Positions 41,993 through 50,458 of a stretch of DNA of 64,000 nt are shown here, in pieces. Location of the stretch: assembly GCF_001905665.1 (NCBI RefSeq), contig NZ_LIVX01000006.1, positions 186,001 through 250,000 on the forward strand, in the 5' to 3' direction. Numbering within the stretch: position 1 is the first letter of the stretch; each line of letters begins with the position of its first letter. Origin of the DNA: Streptomyces sp. CB02261 (GTDB lineage: Bacteria; Actinomycetota; Actinomycetes; Streptomycetales; Streptomycetaceae). The notes below the pieces were generated by a model. The model saw only the letters and a program-made list of their open reading frames with translations, was not told the origin of the DNA and did no database searches. A program made the translations under genes and the position numbers.

Positions 41993-43177
41993 ATGAAGGC
42001 CGTCACATGGCAGAGCAGGCGGAAGGTCTCGGTGGAGACCGTTCCGGACCCGACGATCCAGGAACCCACCGACGTGATCGTACGGATCACCTCGACCGGG
42101 CTGTGCGGGTCCGACCTCCATCTGTACGAGGTGCTGGGACCGTTCCTCGATCCGGGGGACGTGCTGGGGCACGAGCCGATGGGGATCGTCGAGGAGGTGG
42201 GCCCCGAGGTCCGGCGGCTCCGGCCCGGCACACGGGTCGTTGTGCCGTTCAACGTCTCCTGCGGCACGTGCGCGACGTGCGCGGCCGGATTGCAGTCCCA
42301 GTGCGAGACGACACAGGTGCACGCCTACGACACGGGCGCGGCGCTGTTCGGGTACACCAAGCTGTACGGGCAGGTGCCGGGCGGACAGGCCGAGTACCTC
42401 CGGGTGCCGTTCGGCGACACGCTTCCGGTGCCTGTGCCGGAGGGGCCGCCGGACGACCGTTTCGTGTATCTCTCGGACGTCCTGCCCACGGCATGGCAAG
42501 CCGTCGACTACGCGGACGTGCCGCCCGGCGGCTCGGTCGCGGTGATCGGCCTCGGTCCGATCGGGGACATGGCCTGCCGGATCGCGCTCCACAAGGGAGC
42601 CGGCCTGGTCATCGGCATCGACCCGGTGCGGAAGCGGCTCGCCCGCGCCGCGGCCCGCGGCGTCCACGCGCTGGATCCGTCCGGGGCCGACGGCGAACTC
42701 GTCGCGCGGGTGAAGGACCTGACGGACGGCCTGGGTCCGGACGCGGTCATCGACGCCGTCGGCATGGAGGCCCACGGGGCGCCTGTCGCCCAGGGGCTCC
42801 AGACGCTGGTGGGCCATCTGCCGGACGCCGTGGCGCGGCCCCTGATGCGCCGCTACGGCGTCGACCGGCTCTCCGCACTGCACCTGGCGGTCGAGCTGGT
42901 GCGCCGCGGCGGGACGGTGTCGCTGGCGGGCGTGTACGGGGGCGCGGTCGACCCGATGCCGCTCTTCGTGATGTTCGACAAGCAGATCCGGCTCCACATG
43001 GGGCAGGCGAACGTGCTGCGCTGGGTCGACGAGCTGCTGCCCCTGCTCACCGACGACGACCCGCTGGGCGTGGACGACTTCGCCACGCACCGCCTGCCGC
43101 TCGCGCAGGCACCGGACGCGTACGACATGTTCCAGGCGAAGCGGGACGGCGCCGTGAAGATCCTCTTCACACCGTGA
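41993..43177 (+). CDS. Zinc-dependent alcohol dehydrogenase
   Basis: A 394-residue medium-chain dehydrogenase. GLCGSDLHLYE and GHEPMGIVEEVG supply catalytic zinc ligands, CGTCATCAAGLQSQC holds the structural zinc site, and GLGPIGDMACRIALHKGA is the Rossmann motif. The C-terminal region is longer than in yeast-type ADH, as in the formaldehyde/glutathione-independent subgroup of actinomycetes. ATG 41993 is taken because AAGG lies about 9 bases upstream; GTG 41984 in frame is possible. It follows the fusion gene after about 220 bases in the same direction. Confidence 0.9.
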   Translation: MKAVTWQSRRKVSVETVPDPTIQEPTDVIVRITSTGLCGSDLHLYEVLGPFLDPGDVLGHEPMGIVEEVGPEVRRLRPGTRVVVPFNVSCGTCATCAAGLQSQCETTQVHAYDTGAALFGYTKLYGQVPGGQAEYLRVPFGDTLPVPVPEGPPDDRFVYLSDVLPTAWQAVDYADVPPGGSVAVIGLGPIGDMACRIALHKGAGLVIGIDPVRKRLARAAARGVHALDPSGADGELVARVKDLTDGLGPDAVIDAVGMEAHGAPVAQGLQTLVGHLPDAVARPLMRRYGVDRLSALHLAVELVRRGGTVSLAGVYGGAVDPMPLFVMFDKQIRLHMGQANVLRWVDELLPLLTDDDPLGVDDFATHRLPLAQAPDAYDMFQAKRDGAVKILFTP

Positions 43178-43266
43178 GGCGCCGGGACGGCACCCCGGCG
43201 CGGCGAGTGCCGGTTTCGGCGGCGAGTAGCCGCTGCGAGACGCACGAACCGAGGAGGTGGTGGGAG

Positions 43267-43743
43267 ATGCCCCCCAGGACCGAACGAGGAATCCCGGGCC
43301 GACGGCGCCGGTCCGCGCCGGGCGCCCTGGTGGCCTTCGGCGCGGCGGCCGTGCTCGCCCTGGCCGGATGCTCCGACGACGGGGCCGACGGCGCGGCGGA
43401 GGACCGTGCGGACGCCACGGCGGCCTTCTGCGAGGAGCTGACCGACCTCCGGGAGCACAGCGGTGAGATGCGGAACATCGACCCGTCCGAGACGGTGCAG
43501 GGCATCCAGGACGTCCGGGCCGACATGGTGGACGACTTGGGAAGCATCCGGGAGGCAGCCGCTGACGCCGGGGTGAACACCGACGCGCTCCAGGCAGCCT
43601 TCCAGAAGCTGGACGTCGCCATGGACCACCTGGACCGGAACATGACCGCGCCGGCCGCGCTCGAACAGGTCGTGCCCCACCTGAACACGCTCGACAAGGA
43701 GATCACGAACACGGAGGACCTCGCGGGCTGCGTCCGCCAGTGA
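43267..43743 (+). CDS. Putative lipoprotein
   Basis: A 158-residue protein with an Arg-rich start, a hydrophobic stretch and the lipobox LAGC followed by SDDGADGAAEDR, so the mature protein starts at about Cys35. The rest is acidic and helical (FCEELTDLREHSGEMRNID; AFQKLDVAMDHLDRNMTAP), with two more Cys that could pair. It looks like a small four-helix extracytoplasmic protein; function unknown. GAGGAGG lies 9 bases before ATG 43267. It sits 89 bases after the alcohol dehydrogenase and may be transcribed with it. Confidence 0.8.
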   Translation: MPPRTERGIPGRRRRSAPGALVAFGAAAVLALAGCSDDGADGAAEDRADATAAFCEELTDLREHSGEMRNIDPSETVQGIQDVRADMVDDLGSIREAAADAGVNTDALQAAFQKLDVAMDHLDRNMTAPAALEQVVPHLNTLDKEITNTEDLAGCVRQ

Positions 43744-43957
43744 CCGTCTCCTGTCGCAAAACCTTGTTGTCTCCGGGCGGAGGGACTGTGGAGGCCGCTC
43801 GCACCGGGCCGGGAGCCGGCCGCCGACCGCGCGGCGGACTCTCTCCGCTCGATGTCACCGCATCCGGCGTCCCCCAGGGGGCCCCAGGGGGAGGGTCGAC
43901 CCGTGCGGGGTACGCGCCCGGTGGCGTGATCCTGGTCCGGGGACGCGTCCCCACCGC

Positions 43958-45118
43958 TCAGGGAGTCGGTCCCGGGGTCCAGCGGAGAACGGCGCCGAGG
44001 CCGCCGGCCGGGCCTCGCATGCCCTCGGGGATGACCAGGACTTCGGAGTCGGCGGCCACGCACGCGCGGAGCAGGGCGTCGTCGGCGCGGGCCTCCTCCG
44101 TCCCGCCGTACCCCCAGCCCCGGGCCTCGGTGCGGCCGAGGGCGATGTCGTACGCGCCGGAGCCGACCCACACCGGTCGCCCGGCGTCGGAGGCCTCGCG
44201 GCCGAGGAGCAGGGTGGCGACCTGGTGCTCCCTGGCCGCCTCCACCACCGCCGGCACTCCCTCGGCGGCGGGGCCGGGGCCGGTGTCGACGGTCGTCTCG
44301 CGATGCTCACCGGGCCGGCCGCGCCCCGCGTGGAAGGCGTCGAGCGCGTGCCGTACCCGTTCCCGGGCGAACCGGTCACGGGCCGCGTCGACCTCCCGGG
44401 CGAGGTGCTCCGTGGACCCGCCCGAGGCCCGGCTGCCGTGTTCCACCTCGACGGTGACGCTCGCGAGACCCTGCGGAAGCCGTTCGCGCACGGCCTTGCG
44501 CTCTCTCGCGTCCCCGGCGAGGACGAGGAGGGTGCTGCCGTCCTGCGGGCAGCGCCGCGCGAGTTCGGCGGCGATGACGTCGGCCGTCTCCTCCCAGGCG
44601 TCCTCCACCTTGTTGCTGTAGTGCCACGCGTACCGGTCCTGGGGCATGCTGCGGTGGCCGCGGCCCTGCCACTCCTCCCCCTCGACCTGGCCCGCGGGCT
44701 CCCTGCCCAGGGGGCCCCACTCTTCGAGGTCGGCGCCCGTGCGGTCGATCAGGGCGACCCGGCACCGCGGTTCGTCACCCCGCAGGAAGATCAGGGGCGC
44801 GATGTGCGGAAGGCCCGTCCAGGTCACCTCGGCAGCGGGCGGAGCCACTCCGAGGGGAAGGTCGAGCACGACCGCCCCGTCCGTCGCGAAGAGGGCGCGC
44901 CCCGGAGGGGCACCGGAGGCGGGCTCGGCGCCGAGCCGCTGGGCGAGTGCCCTGAGGGTGGCCGGATCGGCGCCCTCGTCGACGAGCTGTCCGAGTACGG
45001 CACGGTCGCGCAGTTTCTGGATCTTGGCACCGTCCTCGGTCGCCCGGCCCGTCTCGACGAAGACGGAGGCCCATGGGCCGGGGTGGGCGAGGAGAGGCTT
45101 CAGGAAGTCGAGGTCCAT
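43958..45118 (-). CDS. Vms1/Rv2629-type (baeRF) eRF1-like protein
   Basis: A 386-residue protein of the bacterial group related to archaeo-eukaryotic peptide release factor 1 and Vms1 (Rv2629 in Mycobacterium). Recognisable blocks are PGPWASVFVETGRATEDG at the start, ALFATDGAVVLDLPLG, IDRTGADLEEWG and a middle RYAWHYSNKVEDAWEETAD, followed by an L7Ae-like C-terminal domain (VVEAAREHQVATLLLG; DALLRACVAADSEVLVIPEG). Relatives are dormancy- or stress-linked and thought to act on stalled ribosomes. The end of the message faces a lipoprotein gene. It lies at the end of a run of stress-type genes on the minus strand. Confidence 0.8.
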   Translation of the reverse strand: MDLDFLKPLLAHPGPWASVFVETGRATEDGAKIQKLRDRAVLGQLVDEGADPATLRALAQRLGAEPASGAPPGRALFATDGAVVLDLPLGVAPPAAEVTWTGLPHIAPLIFLRGDEPRCRVALIDRTGADLEEWGPLGREPAGQVEGEEWQGRGHRSMPQDRYAWHYSNKVEDAWEETADVIAAELARRCPQDGSTLLVLAGDARERKAVRERLPQGLASVTVEVEHGSRASGGSTEHLAREVDAARDRFARERVRHALDAFHAGRGRPGEHRETTVDTGPGPAAEGVPAVVEAAREHQVATLLLGREASDAGRPVWVGSGAYDIALGRTEARGWGYGGTEEARADDALLRACVAADSEVLVIPEGMRGPAGGLGAVLRWTPGPTP

Positions 45119-45191
45119 GGTGTCCCCAGATGCTTCGGAACGGGCGGAAGCGCCGGAGTCCTCGCTCCGGGCGGCGCGGTCTCGTCTCGTC

Positions 45192-45368
45192 TCACACGCC
45201 GTGGCGCCTCTTCGTCTCCTGCTGCTCGTCCTCCTCCCCGCGCTCGCCCTCCGCCTGGGAGGGGGTGGTCTGCCGCATGACGTCGTCGCCGTCCGACGCG
45301 TGCTTGCCCGGCTCGTCCCCGCGGTCCTTGCCGCGTTCGTCCAGGCGGTCGTTCCTGCTCTCGCTCAT
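45192..45368 (-). CDS. Small charged hydrophilic protein
   Basis: A 58-residue protein, MSESRNDRLDERGKDRGDEP.., with about half charged residues, no hydrophobic stretch and predicted disorder. GGAGGACCCC precedes ATG 45368, a clear ribosome site, and the DUF5709 gene ends 16 bases upstream, so both are probably one transcript. Composition resembles hydrophilin-like stress proteins. No family is recognised. Confidence 0.65.
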   Translation of the reverse strand: MSESRNDRLDERGKDRGDEPGKHASDGDDVMRQTTPSQAEGERGEEDEQQETKRRHGV

Positions 45369-45384
45369 GGGGTCCTCCATTCCG

Positions 45385-45888
45385 TCAGGGGGCGTCGGAG
45401 GGTGTGTCCTCGACCCCGTCCGCCGCGGTGTCCACATGCATCGCGGCCTCTTCCGCCGGTGCGGAGCCGTCGTCCAGGCCGACGTCCCGGGCGACCGCGC
45501 GGTCGTGGCGGCCCGGTGGCGCGTCGACCGGTGCGAGGCGCCCGGCCCGGGTGGCGCCCGCCTGCTCGTCCACGGGCTCTCCGTCGCCGTCCGGGAGGTC
45601 ACCGATGCCGTCGCCCTCCAGGGGCGGCACCTCCGGCAGCTCCTGGGCGAGCCTGCGGTCGAGCGGTTCGCCCTCCCGCTGTTCCCGCTGCGTGGTGCCG
45701 TACCGGTCGACGCCCCGGGGGCGCTCCGGCGGGGAGTAGCCGGGAACGGCCATGTCGTCGAGCGGGTCGGTCACGATCGCGTTGTCCGGGTCGAGGTCAC
45801 CGGAGGGCCGGTTGTCCGCGTCGGAGTGGGTGGGCTGGTACACGTCGTCGCCGCGGGCCTCGTCCGGATCGGACTCGTTTCGGGTCAT
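45385..45888 (-). CDS. DUF5709 family protein
   Basis: A 167-residue acidic, disorder-rich protein with the family's order of motifs: GDDVYQPTHSD, DDMAVPGYSPPERPRGVDRYG, TTQREQREGEPLDRRLAQEL, AGRLAPVDAPPG and DVGLDDGSAPAEEAAMHV. Function unknown; the family is actinobacterial and usually found with stress genes. AAAGGAAC lies 6 bases before ATG 45888. It is followed closely by the 58-residue charged protein. The absence of Cys and the high Pro/Asp/Glu content suggest a soluble protective or scaffold role, which is a guess. Confidence 0.8.
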   Translation of the reverse strand: MTRNESDPDEARGDDVYQPTHSDADNRPSGDLDPDNAIVTDPLDDMAVPGYSPPERPRGVDRYGTTQREQREGEPLDRRLAQELPEVPPLEGDGIGDLPDGDGEPVDEQAGATRAGRLAPVDAPPGRHDRAVARDVGLDDGSAPAEEAAMHVDTAADGVEDTPSDAP

Positions 45889-45936
45889 GGCAGGTTCCTT
45901 TCGTCTGGGTCTCGTGGAGGTGTCGCCGGGGCCCGG

Positions 45937-46182
45937 TCAGTCGACCGCCAGGATGATCGCGTACGCGAGGAAGAACAGGGCGCACAGGATGACCACCGCC
46001 CACAGGAGCACGAGGGGGCCCTTGCCCCAGCCCTTGCGGAGCGGGCGGTAGGGCCCTGTCCCGGTGCCCGTGCCCGATTCCGCCGGCGGTGTCTCGCCCG
46101 GGCGGATGGTTCCGCCGTCGGGGAGGTCCTGGGAGGCGGGGAAGTCCCGGGGGTCGGGGTCGGGGTTGCTCGGTCTGGTCAT
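45937..46182 (-). CDS. DUF6480 family small membrane protein
   Basis: An 81-residue protein: an N-terminal half rich in Pro/Asp/Gly (PDPDPRDFPASQDLPDGGTI) and a single C-terminal membrane helix (PLVLLWAVVILCALFFLAYA). This matches DUF6480 proteins of Streptomyces. ATG 46182 is preferred because GGGAG lies 9 bases upstream; ATG 46191 would sit directly on that ribosome site. It lies 48 bases upstream of the DUF5709 gene on the same strand. Function unknown. Confidence 0.75.
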   Translation of the reverse strand: MTRPSNPDPDPRDFPASQDLPDGGTIRPGETPPAESGTGTGTGPYRPLRKGWGKGPLVLLWAVVILCALFFLAYAIILAVD

Positions 46183-46276
46183 GACGTTCATCTCCCTGCG
46201 AGGTGCGAGGTGCGACGGGCCGGACGACCGAGGGGCCGTACGAGCGACCGCGACGACCTGACGGGTCCCCGGGGCC

Positions 46277-47242
46277 TTACATGGCGCGGAGTGCGGGAAG
46301 GAGCTTCGTCTCCGCCCAGCGGAGGAAGGACATCTGGTGCGCGCCGCCGACCTGGACGAGGGCGAGGTCGGTGAACCCGGCCTCGGCGTACGGGCGGACG
46401 GCTTCCACGACGGCGTCGACGTCGTCCCCGCAGGGGACGCTCTTCGCCACGTCCTCCGGGCGGACGTACTCGGTGGCCTGGGCGAAGCTCGCCGGCAGGG
46501 GCAGCTCGGCGTTGAGGCGCCAGCCGCCGACCGACCAGCGGAACTGCTCGTGGGCGCGGGCCACCGCCGCCTCGCGGTCGGTGTCGTAGCACAGGGGGAG
46601 CTGTCCGATCCGGGGCTTGCCGGCGCCGCCCTGTGCGTCGAACGCGTCCACCAGCTCGCGCTTCGGTTCCGTGGCGATCAGGAGGTCGCCGTGGCGCCCG
46701 GCGAGCGCGCAGGAGCGGGGTCCGGACGCGGCGATGCCGACGGGGGGCGGCGTGTCGGGCACGTCCCAGAGCCGGGCGTCGTCGACCTGGTAGTGCCGGC
46801 CGTGCCGTGTCACGTACTCCCCCGTGAAGAGGGCGTGGATGATCTCGGCGGCCTCGTCGAGCATGTCGAGGCGGACGCGTGCCGAGGGCCAGCCCTCGCC
46901 GACGACGTGCTCGTTGAGGTTCTCGCCCGAGCCGAGACCGAGCCGGAACCGGCCTTCGGAGAGCAGTTGCAGGGTCGCCGCCTTCTGCGCGACCACCACG
47001 GGGTGGTAGCGGAAGTTCGGGCAGGTCACGAAGGTCATCAGCGGAATGCGGGAGGTCGCCTGCGCGGCCGCTCCGAGGACGCTCCAGGCGTACGGTGCGT
47101 GCCCCTGCTCCTCCAGCCAGGGGAAGGAGTGGTCGGAGATCACGGAGAAGTCGAAGCCGACCCGCTCCGCCTCCACCACGTGCCCGACGAGCTCACGGGG
47201 CCCGGCCTGCTCGGTCATCATCGTGTATCCGATGCGCATCAT
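46277..47242 (-). CDS. LLM-class F420-dependent oxidoreductase (TIGR03557-type)
   Basis: A 321-residue luciferase-like TIM-barrel enzyme. It opens RIGYTMMTEQAGPRELVGHV and has SDHSFPWLEEQGHAPYAW, TCPNFRYHPVVVAQKAATLQ, RFRLGLGSGENLNEH and VGIAASGP, all hallmarks of the F420-using G6PDH-like group in actinobacteria. Substrate unknown. ATG 47242 is preferred because homology starts there; ATG 47284 is in frame but neither has a strong ribosome site. It diverges from an isochorismatase-type gene. Confidence 0.85.
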   Translation of the reverse strand: MMRIGYTMMTEQAGPRELVGHVVEAERVGFDFSVISDHSFPWLEEQGHAPYAWSVLGAAAQATSRIPLMTFVTCPNFRYHPVVVAQKAATLQLLSEGRFRLGLGSGENLNEHVVGEGWPSARVRLDMLDEAAEIIHALFTGEYVTRHGRHYQVDDARLWDVPDTPPPVGIAASGPRSCALAGRHGDLLIATEPKRELVDAFDAQGGAGKPRIGQLPLCYDTDREAAVARAHEQFRWSVGGWRLNAELPLPASFAQATEYVRPEDVAKSVPCGDDVDAVVEAVRPYAEAGFTDLALVQVGGAHQMSFLRWAETKLLPALRAM

Positions 47243-47482
47243 GCCCCGCGACTTGCCACGGGGGGCGTGCCTGAAACGGGCCATTCGCCGGATACTCACC
47301 GGGGCGGCGGCCCGACCGGGGCGGTCCGTCCCCTCGTCCCCGGGCGTTCCCGGGGCCCCGGTGCCCGCGTCCGTACCGCCGCGAGGTCTCGGATGGCGCG
47401 TCGCGGGCGGGCCGGTAGCGTGGACGCCGGGGGACCCACCGGGCCGTACCGACGCGGCCGGCCGGAGAACCGGGAGTCGGCT

Positions 47483-48019
47483 TTGACGACGCACGCGCTC
47501 GTGGTCATCGACATGCTGAACACCTACCTGCACGAGGACGCGGACCAGCTCGTGCCATCGGTGGGGACCGCGCTCCCCGGCATCGTCGATCTGCTGGGGC
47601 GCGCCAGGAAGGCGGGGGTCCCGGTGGTCTACGCGAACGACAACTTCGGCCGCTGGCGGTCCCACCACGGACAGATCCTCGACATGGCGCTCTCCGGCCG
47701 CCACCCGGAGCTCGTCGAACCGGTCCGGCCCGACGACGACTCCCTGTTCGTGGTCAAGGCCCGCCACTCCGTCTTCTACGAGACGCCGCTCGAGTACCTG
47801 CTGCGGAGTCTGGACGTGGACGCGCTGGTGCTCACGGGGCAGGTCACCGAGCAGTGTGTGCTCTACTCCGCCCTGGACGCGCACATCCGGCACTTCGACG
47901 TCACGATCCCCCGGGACGCGGTCGCCCACATCCACGGGGACCTCGCGGAGGCCGCTCTACGGATGGTGGAGCGGAACATGGGCGGGCGGATCGTCGACGC
48001 CGCCGACATCCCCTGGTGA
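47483..48019 (+). CDS. Isochorismatase-family cysteine hydrolase
   Basis: A 178-residue cysteine hydrolase. The catalytic triad is visible as Asp in LVVIDMLNTY, Lys in FVVKARHSVFYETPLEYLL and Cys in GQVTEQCVLYSALDA. Members cleave isochorismate, nicotinamide or other small amides; the residues here do not pin the substrate. The start is TTG 47483 with GGGAG 7 bases upstream, since no ATG or GTG lies near the conserved N-terminus. It diverges from the LLM oxidoreductase gene. Confidence 0.85.
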   Translation: MTTHALVVIDMLNTYLHEDADQLVPSVGTALPGIVDLLGRARKAGVPVVYANDNFGRWRSHHGQILDMALSGRHPELVEPVRPDDDSLFVVKARHSVFYETPLEYLLRSLDVDALVLTGQVTEQCVLYSALDAHIRHFDVTIPRDAVAHIHGDLAEAALRMVERNMGGRIVDAADIPW

Positions 48020-48089
48020 GCCGGGGAACGCTCCGCCGCGTCCCCCGGCGGCGTGACCGCCGGGGGACGCAGCCGAGCGTTCGGTGCGG

Positions 48090-48563
48090 CTAGTCGTCGG
48101 CGCTGGGGACGTCGAGCGGGTTCGCCGGCGCGTCCTTCCGGGCCGCCTCCATGCGGTCGCCCAGTTCGAGCAGCTGGTTGCGTCCCATGGCCTTGCGCAC
48201 GTCGGGGAACCAGTCCTTCTCCTCCTCCTCGACGTGGTGGCGCACGTTCTCCATGAGGACGGCCATCTTGGCGTCGAACCGCTCGTCGTGAGGATCGAGC
48301 CCGGCGAGTTCCGAGAGCATCCAGAGCACGACGTGGTGCTCCTCGACGCTTTCGAGGACGTGATCGGTGGTGTCCGGGGCGGCGTCCCGGGCGGCGGGGT
48401 AGAAGACCTTCTCCTCGATCCACGCGTGCGTGGTGAGTTCCCGGATCACCTCGTCCGCGATCTCCCGCTTCCGCTCGTACGCGTCGTCGTCCGCCCGTTC
48501 GAACTCCTTGAACAGCTTCTCCACGGTCTTGTGGTCGTCCCGGAGCAGTACGATCCCGTCCAT
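48090..48563 (-). CDS. Hemerythrin-like HHE domain protein
   Basis: A 157-residue four-helix protein with the di-iron ligands of hemerythrin: DDHKTVEKLFKEFE, THAWIEEKVFYPA, EEHHVVLWML and RHHVEEEEKDWFPDV. Such proteins bind O2, NO or act as redox sensors; in actinobacteria they are part of sigma-B and oxidative-stress regulons. ATG 48563 has GGAAGGGG 8 bases upstream. It lies next to a CBS-domain gene and a PfpI gene on the same strand, fitting a stress cluster. Confidence 0.9.
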   Translation of the reverse strand: MDGIVLLRDDHKTVEKLFKEFERADDDAYERKREIADEVIRELTTHAWIEEKVFYPAARDAAPDTTDHVLESVEEHHVVLWMLSELAGLDPHDERFDAKMAVLMENVRHHVEEEEKDWFPDVRKAMGRNQLLELGDRMEAARKDAPANPLDVPSADD

Positions 48564-48660
48564 CACGGGCCCCTTCCTGTCGTCGGCCACCAGGCCGGTG
48601 GGTTGCGGTGGGCGGTCCGGTGCGGATGTGTCACCCTTCCGGCCGCCTGTGGTTCAGGAT

Positions 48661-49080
48661 TCAGGTGAGTCCGACGAGACCGTCTCGACGAGGTCGCCGA
48701 CCTGTCGCTCGGGCAGGGCCCGGGCGACGTCGGCCTGGGGCGACGATGCCGACGAGGACGTGACCGTCGATGACGGGGACCCGGCGGATCCGGTGCCCGC
48801 TCATGACGCTCAGCACCTGCTCGACGCTGTCGTCCGCCTGGACCGTGACGATCTCGTCCTGCGCGCACTCGGCGACCGTGCACCGGTTCGGGTTGCCCTG
48901 GGCGACGATCTTCACGACGATGTCGCGGTCGGTGAGCATGCCCTTCAGCTTCTCGTCGGGGCCGCAGATGGGCAGTGCCCCCACGTCCAGCTCGACCATC
49001 TTCCGGGCGGCGTCCACGAGGGTCTCGGACGAGCGGACACAGGTCGCGTCGGGGGTCATGATGTCGCGTGCGGTGGTCAT
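48661..49080 (-). CDS. Two-CBS-domain protein with C-terminal frameshift
   Basis: A 139-codon frame with a full CBS pair: ARDIMTPDATCVRSSETLVD, GMLTDRDIVVKIVAQGNPNR, VTVQADDSVEQVLSVMSGHR and RRVPVIDGHVLVGIVA. CBS pairs sense adenosyl ligands. After GIVA one extra C in a short run (plus-strand GGGG at 48737-48740) throws the last 25 residues out of frame; removing it gives AQADVARALPERQVGDLVET and a stop at 48654, the usual family ending. Either a mutation or a sequence error. The start ATG 49080 opens the conserved N-terminus. Confidence 0.85.
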   Translation of the reverse strand: MTTARDIMTPDATCVRSSETLVDAARKMVELDVGALPICGPDEKLKGMLTDRDIVVKIVAQGNPNRCTVAECAQDEIVTVQADDSVEQVLSVMSGHRIRRVPVIDGHVLVGIVAPGRRRPGPARATGRRPRRDGLVGLT

Positions 49081-49252
49081 GGCTATCGCCTGCGTTCGCG
49101 GTCGTGATGGCTGTGTCCCACAGGCGGTTGCCCGGTACCGGTTCCGTCATTCCTCGTCACGGGCTGCAATTGTCGTCGGCCGCGAGTGTCCGCGCCCCCG
49201 GCGGCGGTCCGCCAGGGGTGCGGGGCGCGGTCGGCGCGTCAGCGCGGTCTCG

Positions 49253-49837
49253 TCATCCCCGGTCGGCGCCGCCGTCGAGCGCGTCGACGATCGCCGCCGC
49301 GAAGGCGTCGAGGTCGTCGGGCTTGCGGGAGGTGATCAGGGGATGGGTCCCTGAGGTGTCGACGACGACCTCCTGGTCCACCCACTGTCCCCCCGCGTTC
49401 TCGAGGTCGGGGCGGAGCGACGGGTAGGACGTCAGCTTGCGGTCCCGGGCCAGCCCGCTGTCCACCAGGAGCCAGGGGCCGTGGCAGATGGCGGCCACCG
49501 GCTTGCCGGCCTCGGCGAAGGCCGAGACGAGGCGTCGCGCCTCGTCGTCGGTGCGCAGCTGGTCGGCGTTGAGGGTGCCGCCCGGCACGACGACGGCGTC
49601 GAACCCGTCGGCCGTGGCCTTCGTCAGTGTCGTGTCGGCCTGGACGACGGCGCCCGGATGGCGGTCCGAGACCAGGGTCTGGACGGGCTCTTCCTTCTGC
49701 GCCGCCACCGTGACACGGGCGCCGGCCTCCCGCAGGGCTGCCACCGGCTTCTTCAGTTCGTCCTGCTCCGTCCCGTAGTTCGTGGTGAGGACGAGGACGT
49801 TCTTCCCGTCGAGGACGTTCTTTCCGTCGGACGACAC
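49253..49837 (-). CDS. PfpI/DJ-1-type glutamine amidotransferase-like protein
   Basis: A 194-residue protein of the type 1 glutamine amidotransferase fold: FDAVVVPGGTLNADQLR, the nucleophile elbow AAICHGPWLLVDSG (Cys) and a final TSRKPDDLDAFAAAIVDAL. It resembles stress-linked PfpI/YhbO deglycase-type proteins. GTG 49837 is used because AAAGGAA lies 6 bases upstream; ATG just before it is in another frame. The N-terminus carries an internal duplication GKNVLDGKNVL (about residues 5-15), a tandem repeat of 15 bases. Confidence 0.85.
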   Translation of the reverse strand: MSSDGKNVLDGKNVLVLTTNYGTEQDELKKPVAALREAGARVTVAAQKEEPVQTLVSDRHPGAVVQADTTLTKATADGFDAVVVPGGTLNADQLRTDDEARRLVSAFAEAGKPVAAICHGPWLLVDSGLARDRKLTSYPSLRPDLENAGGQWVDQEVVVDTSGTHPLITSRKPDDLDAFAAAIVDALDGGADRG

Positions 49838-50057
49838 GACATGTTCCTTTCGTGCGAGCGAACCCCCCGTCATCCCTGCGGCTGACCGCCGTGGTCGTCG
49901 CTCAAACCTGCCGGAGGGAATCGGCGGGGATCGGCGGGATCGGCGGGAAGTGGGGTTGCGCTGCGCACATGATCGGTGAAGTCGGGGGCAACCGCCCGGG
50001 GGACCGAGGGCTTCGCGCCGAGGACCGGCCGGCCCCTGAGGCAATGGAGGTGCCGCC

Positions 50058-50213
50058 ATGGTTCCCCTTCTTCTCGTCCTCCTCGTGATCCTGATCCTTT
50101 TCGGCGCGGGCTTCGCGCTCGAGGTCCTCTGGTACATCGCGATCGCCGTGCTCGTGCTGTGGCTGCTGGGTTTCCTCATGCGGAGCGGCGGTGGCCGCTG
50201 GTACCGGTGGTGA
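50058..50213 (+). CDS. Small hydrophobic membrane protein
   Basis: A 51-residue, two-helix protein (VPLLLVLLVILILFGAGFAL; LWYIAIAVLVLWLLGFLM) ending in a Gly/Arg/Trp tail RSGGGRWYRW. It matches the small hydrophobic stress-associated proteins seen in many Streptomyces. GGAGG lies about 7 bases before ATG 50058. A strong hairpin terminator follows directly at 50238. Function unknown. Confidence 0.75.
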   Translation: MVPLLLVLLVILILFGAGFALEVLWYIAIAVLVLWLLGFLMRSGGGRWYRW

Positions 50214-50237
50214 GGCGGGGATCCCTCGCGACGGAAA

Positions 50238-50262
50238 GCGCCCCGGACGATGTCCGGGGCGC
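50238..50262 (+). terminator. Terminator hairpin after the small hydrophobic gene
   Basis: Perfect 10-bp stem GCGCCCCGGA/TCCGGGGCGC with a 5-base loop, 24 bases after the stop codon. Confidence 0.8.
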
Positions 50263-50342
50263 CGTCGTGCGCGGGCACGATACGCCCCGGGGCGCGGATG
50301 CAGTAGTGGCGGCGGCACACATGCGCGATGTGCCGCAGAATC

Positions 50343-50368
50343 GTGTCAAATGACATCGAAACGGGCAT
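50343..50368 (+). promoter_or_regulatory. Putative sigma-B-type promoter of the sigma gene
   Basis: GTGT at 50343, a 16-base spacer and GGGCAT at 50363-50368 fit the stress-sigma consensus with one mismatch, 90 bases before the sigma-factor start. This would be autoregulation, as known for Streptomyces sigma-B. Confidence 0.45.
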
Positions 50369-50458
50369 CCTCCTTCTAGGACGCTCGACTGACGGGACCC
50401 CCGCCGCTCGCTTCCGGGCCCGCGACGCAGGCCCACCGCCACCGTCGAAGGAGCTTTC

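Noticed and set aside
41731..43266. Upstream extension of the small lipoprotein frame over the alcohol dehydrogenase
   Set aside because: The alcohol dehydrogenase occupies this DNA in another frame; the lipoprotein has its own ribosome site and signal peptide at 43267.
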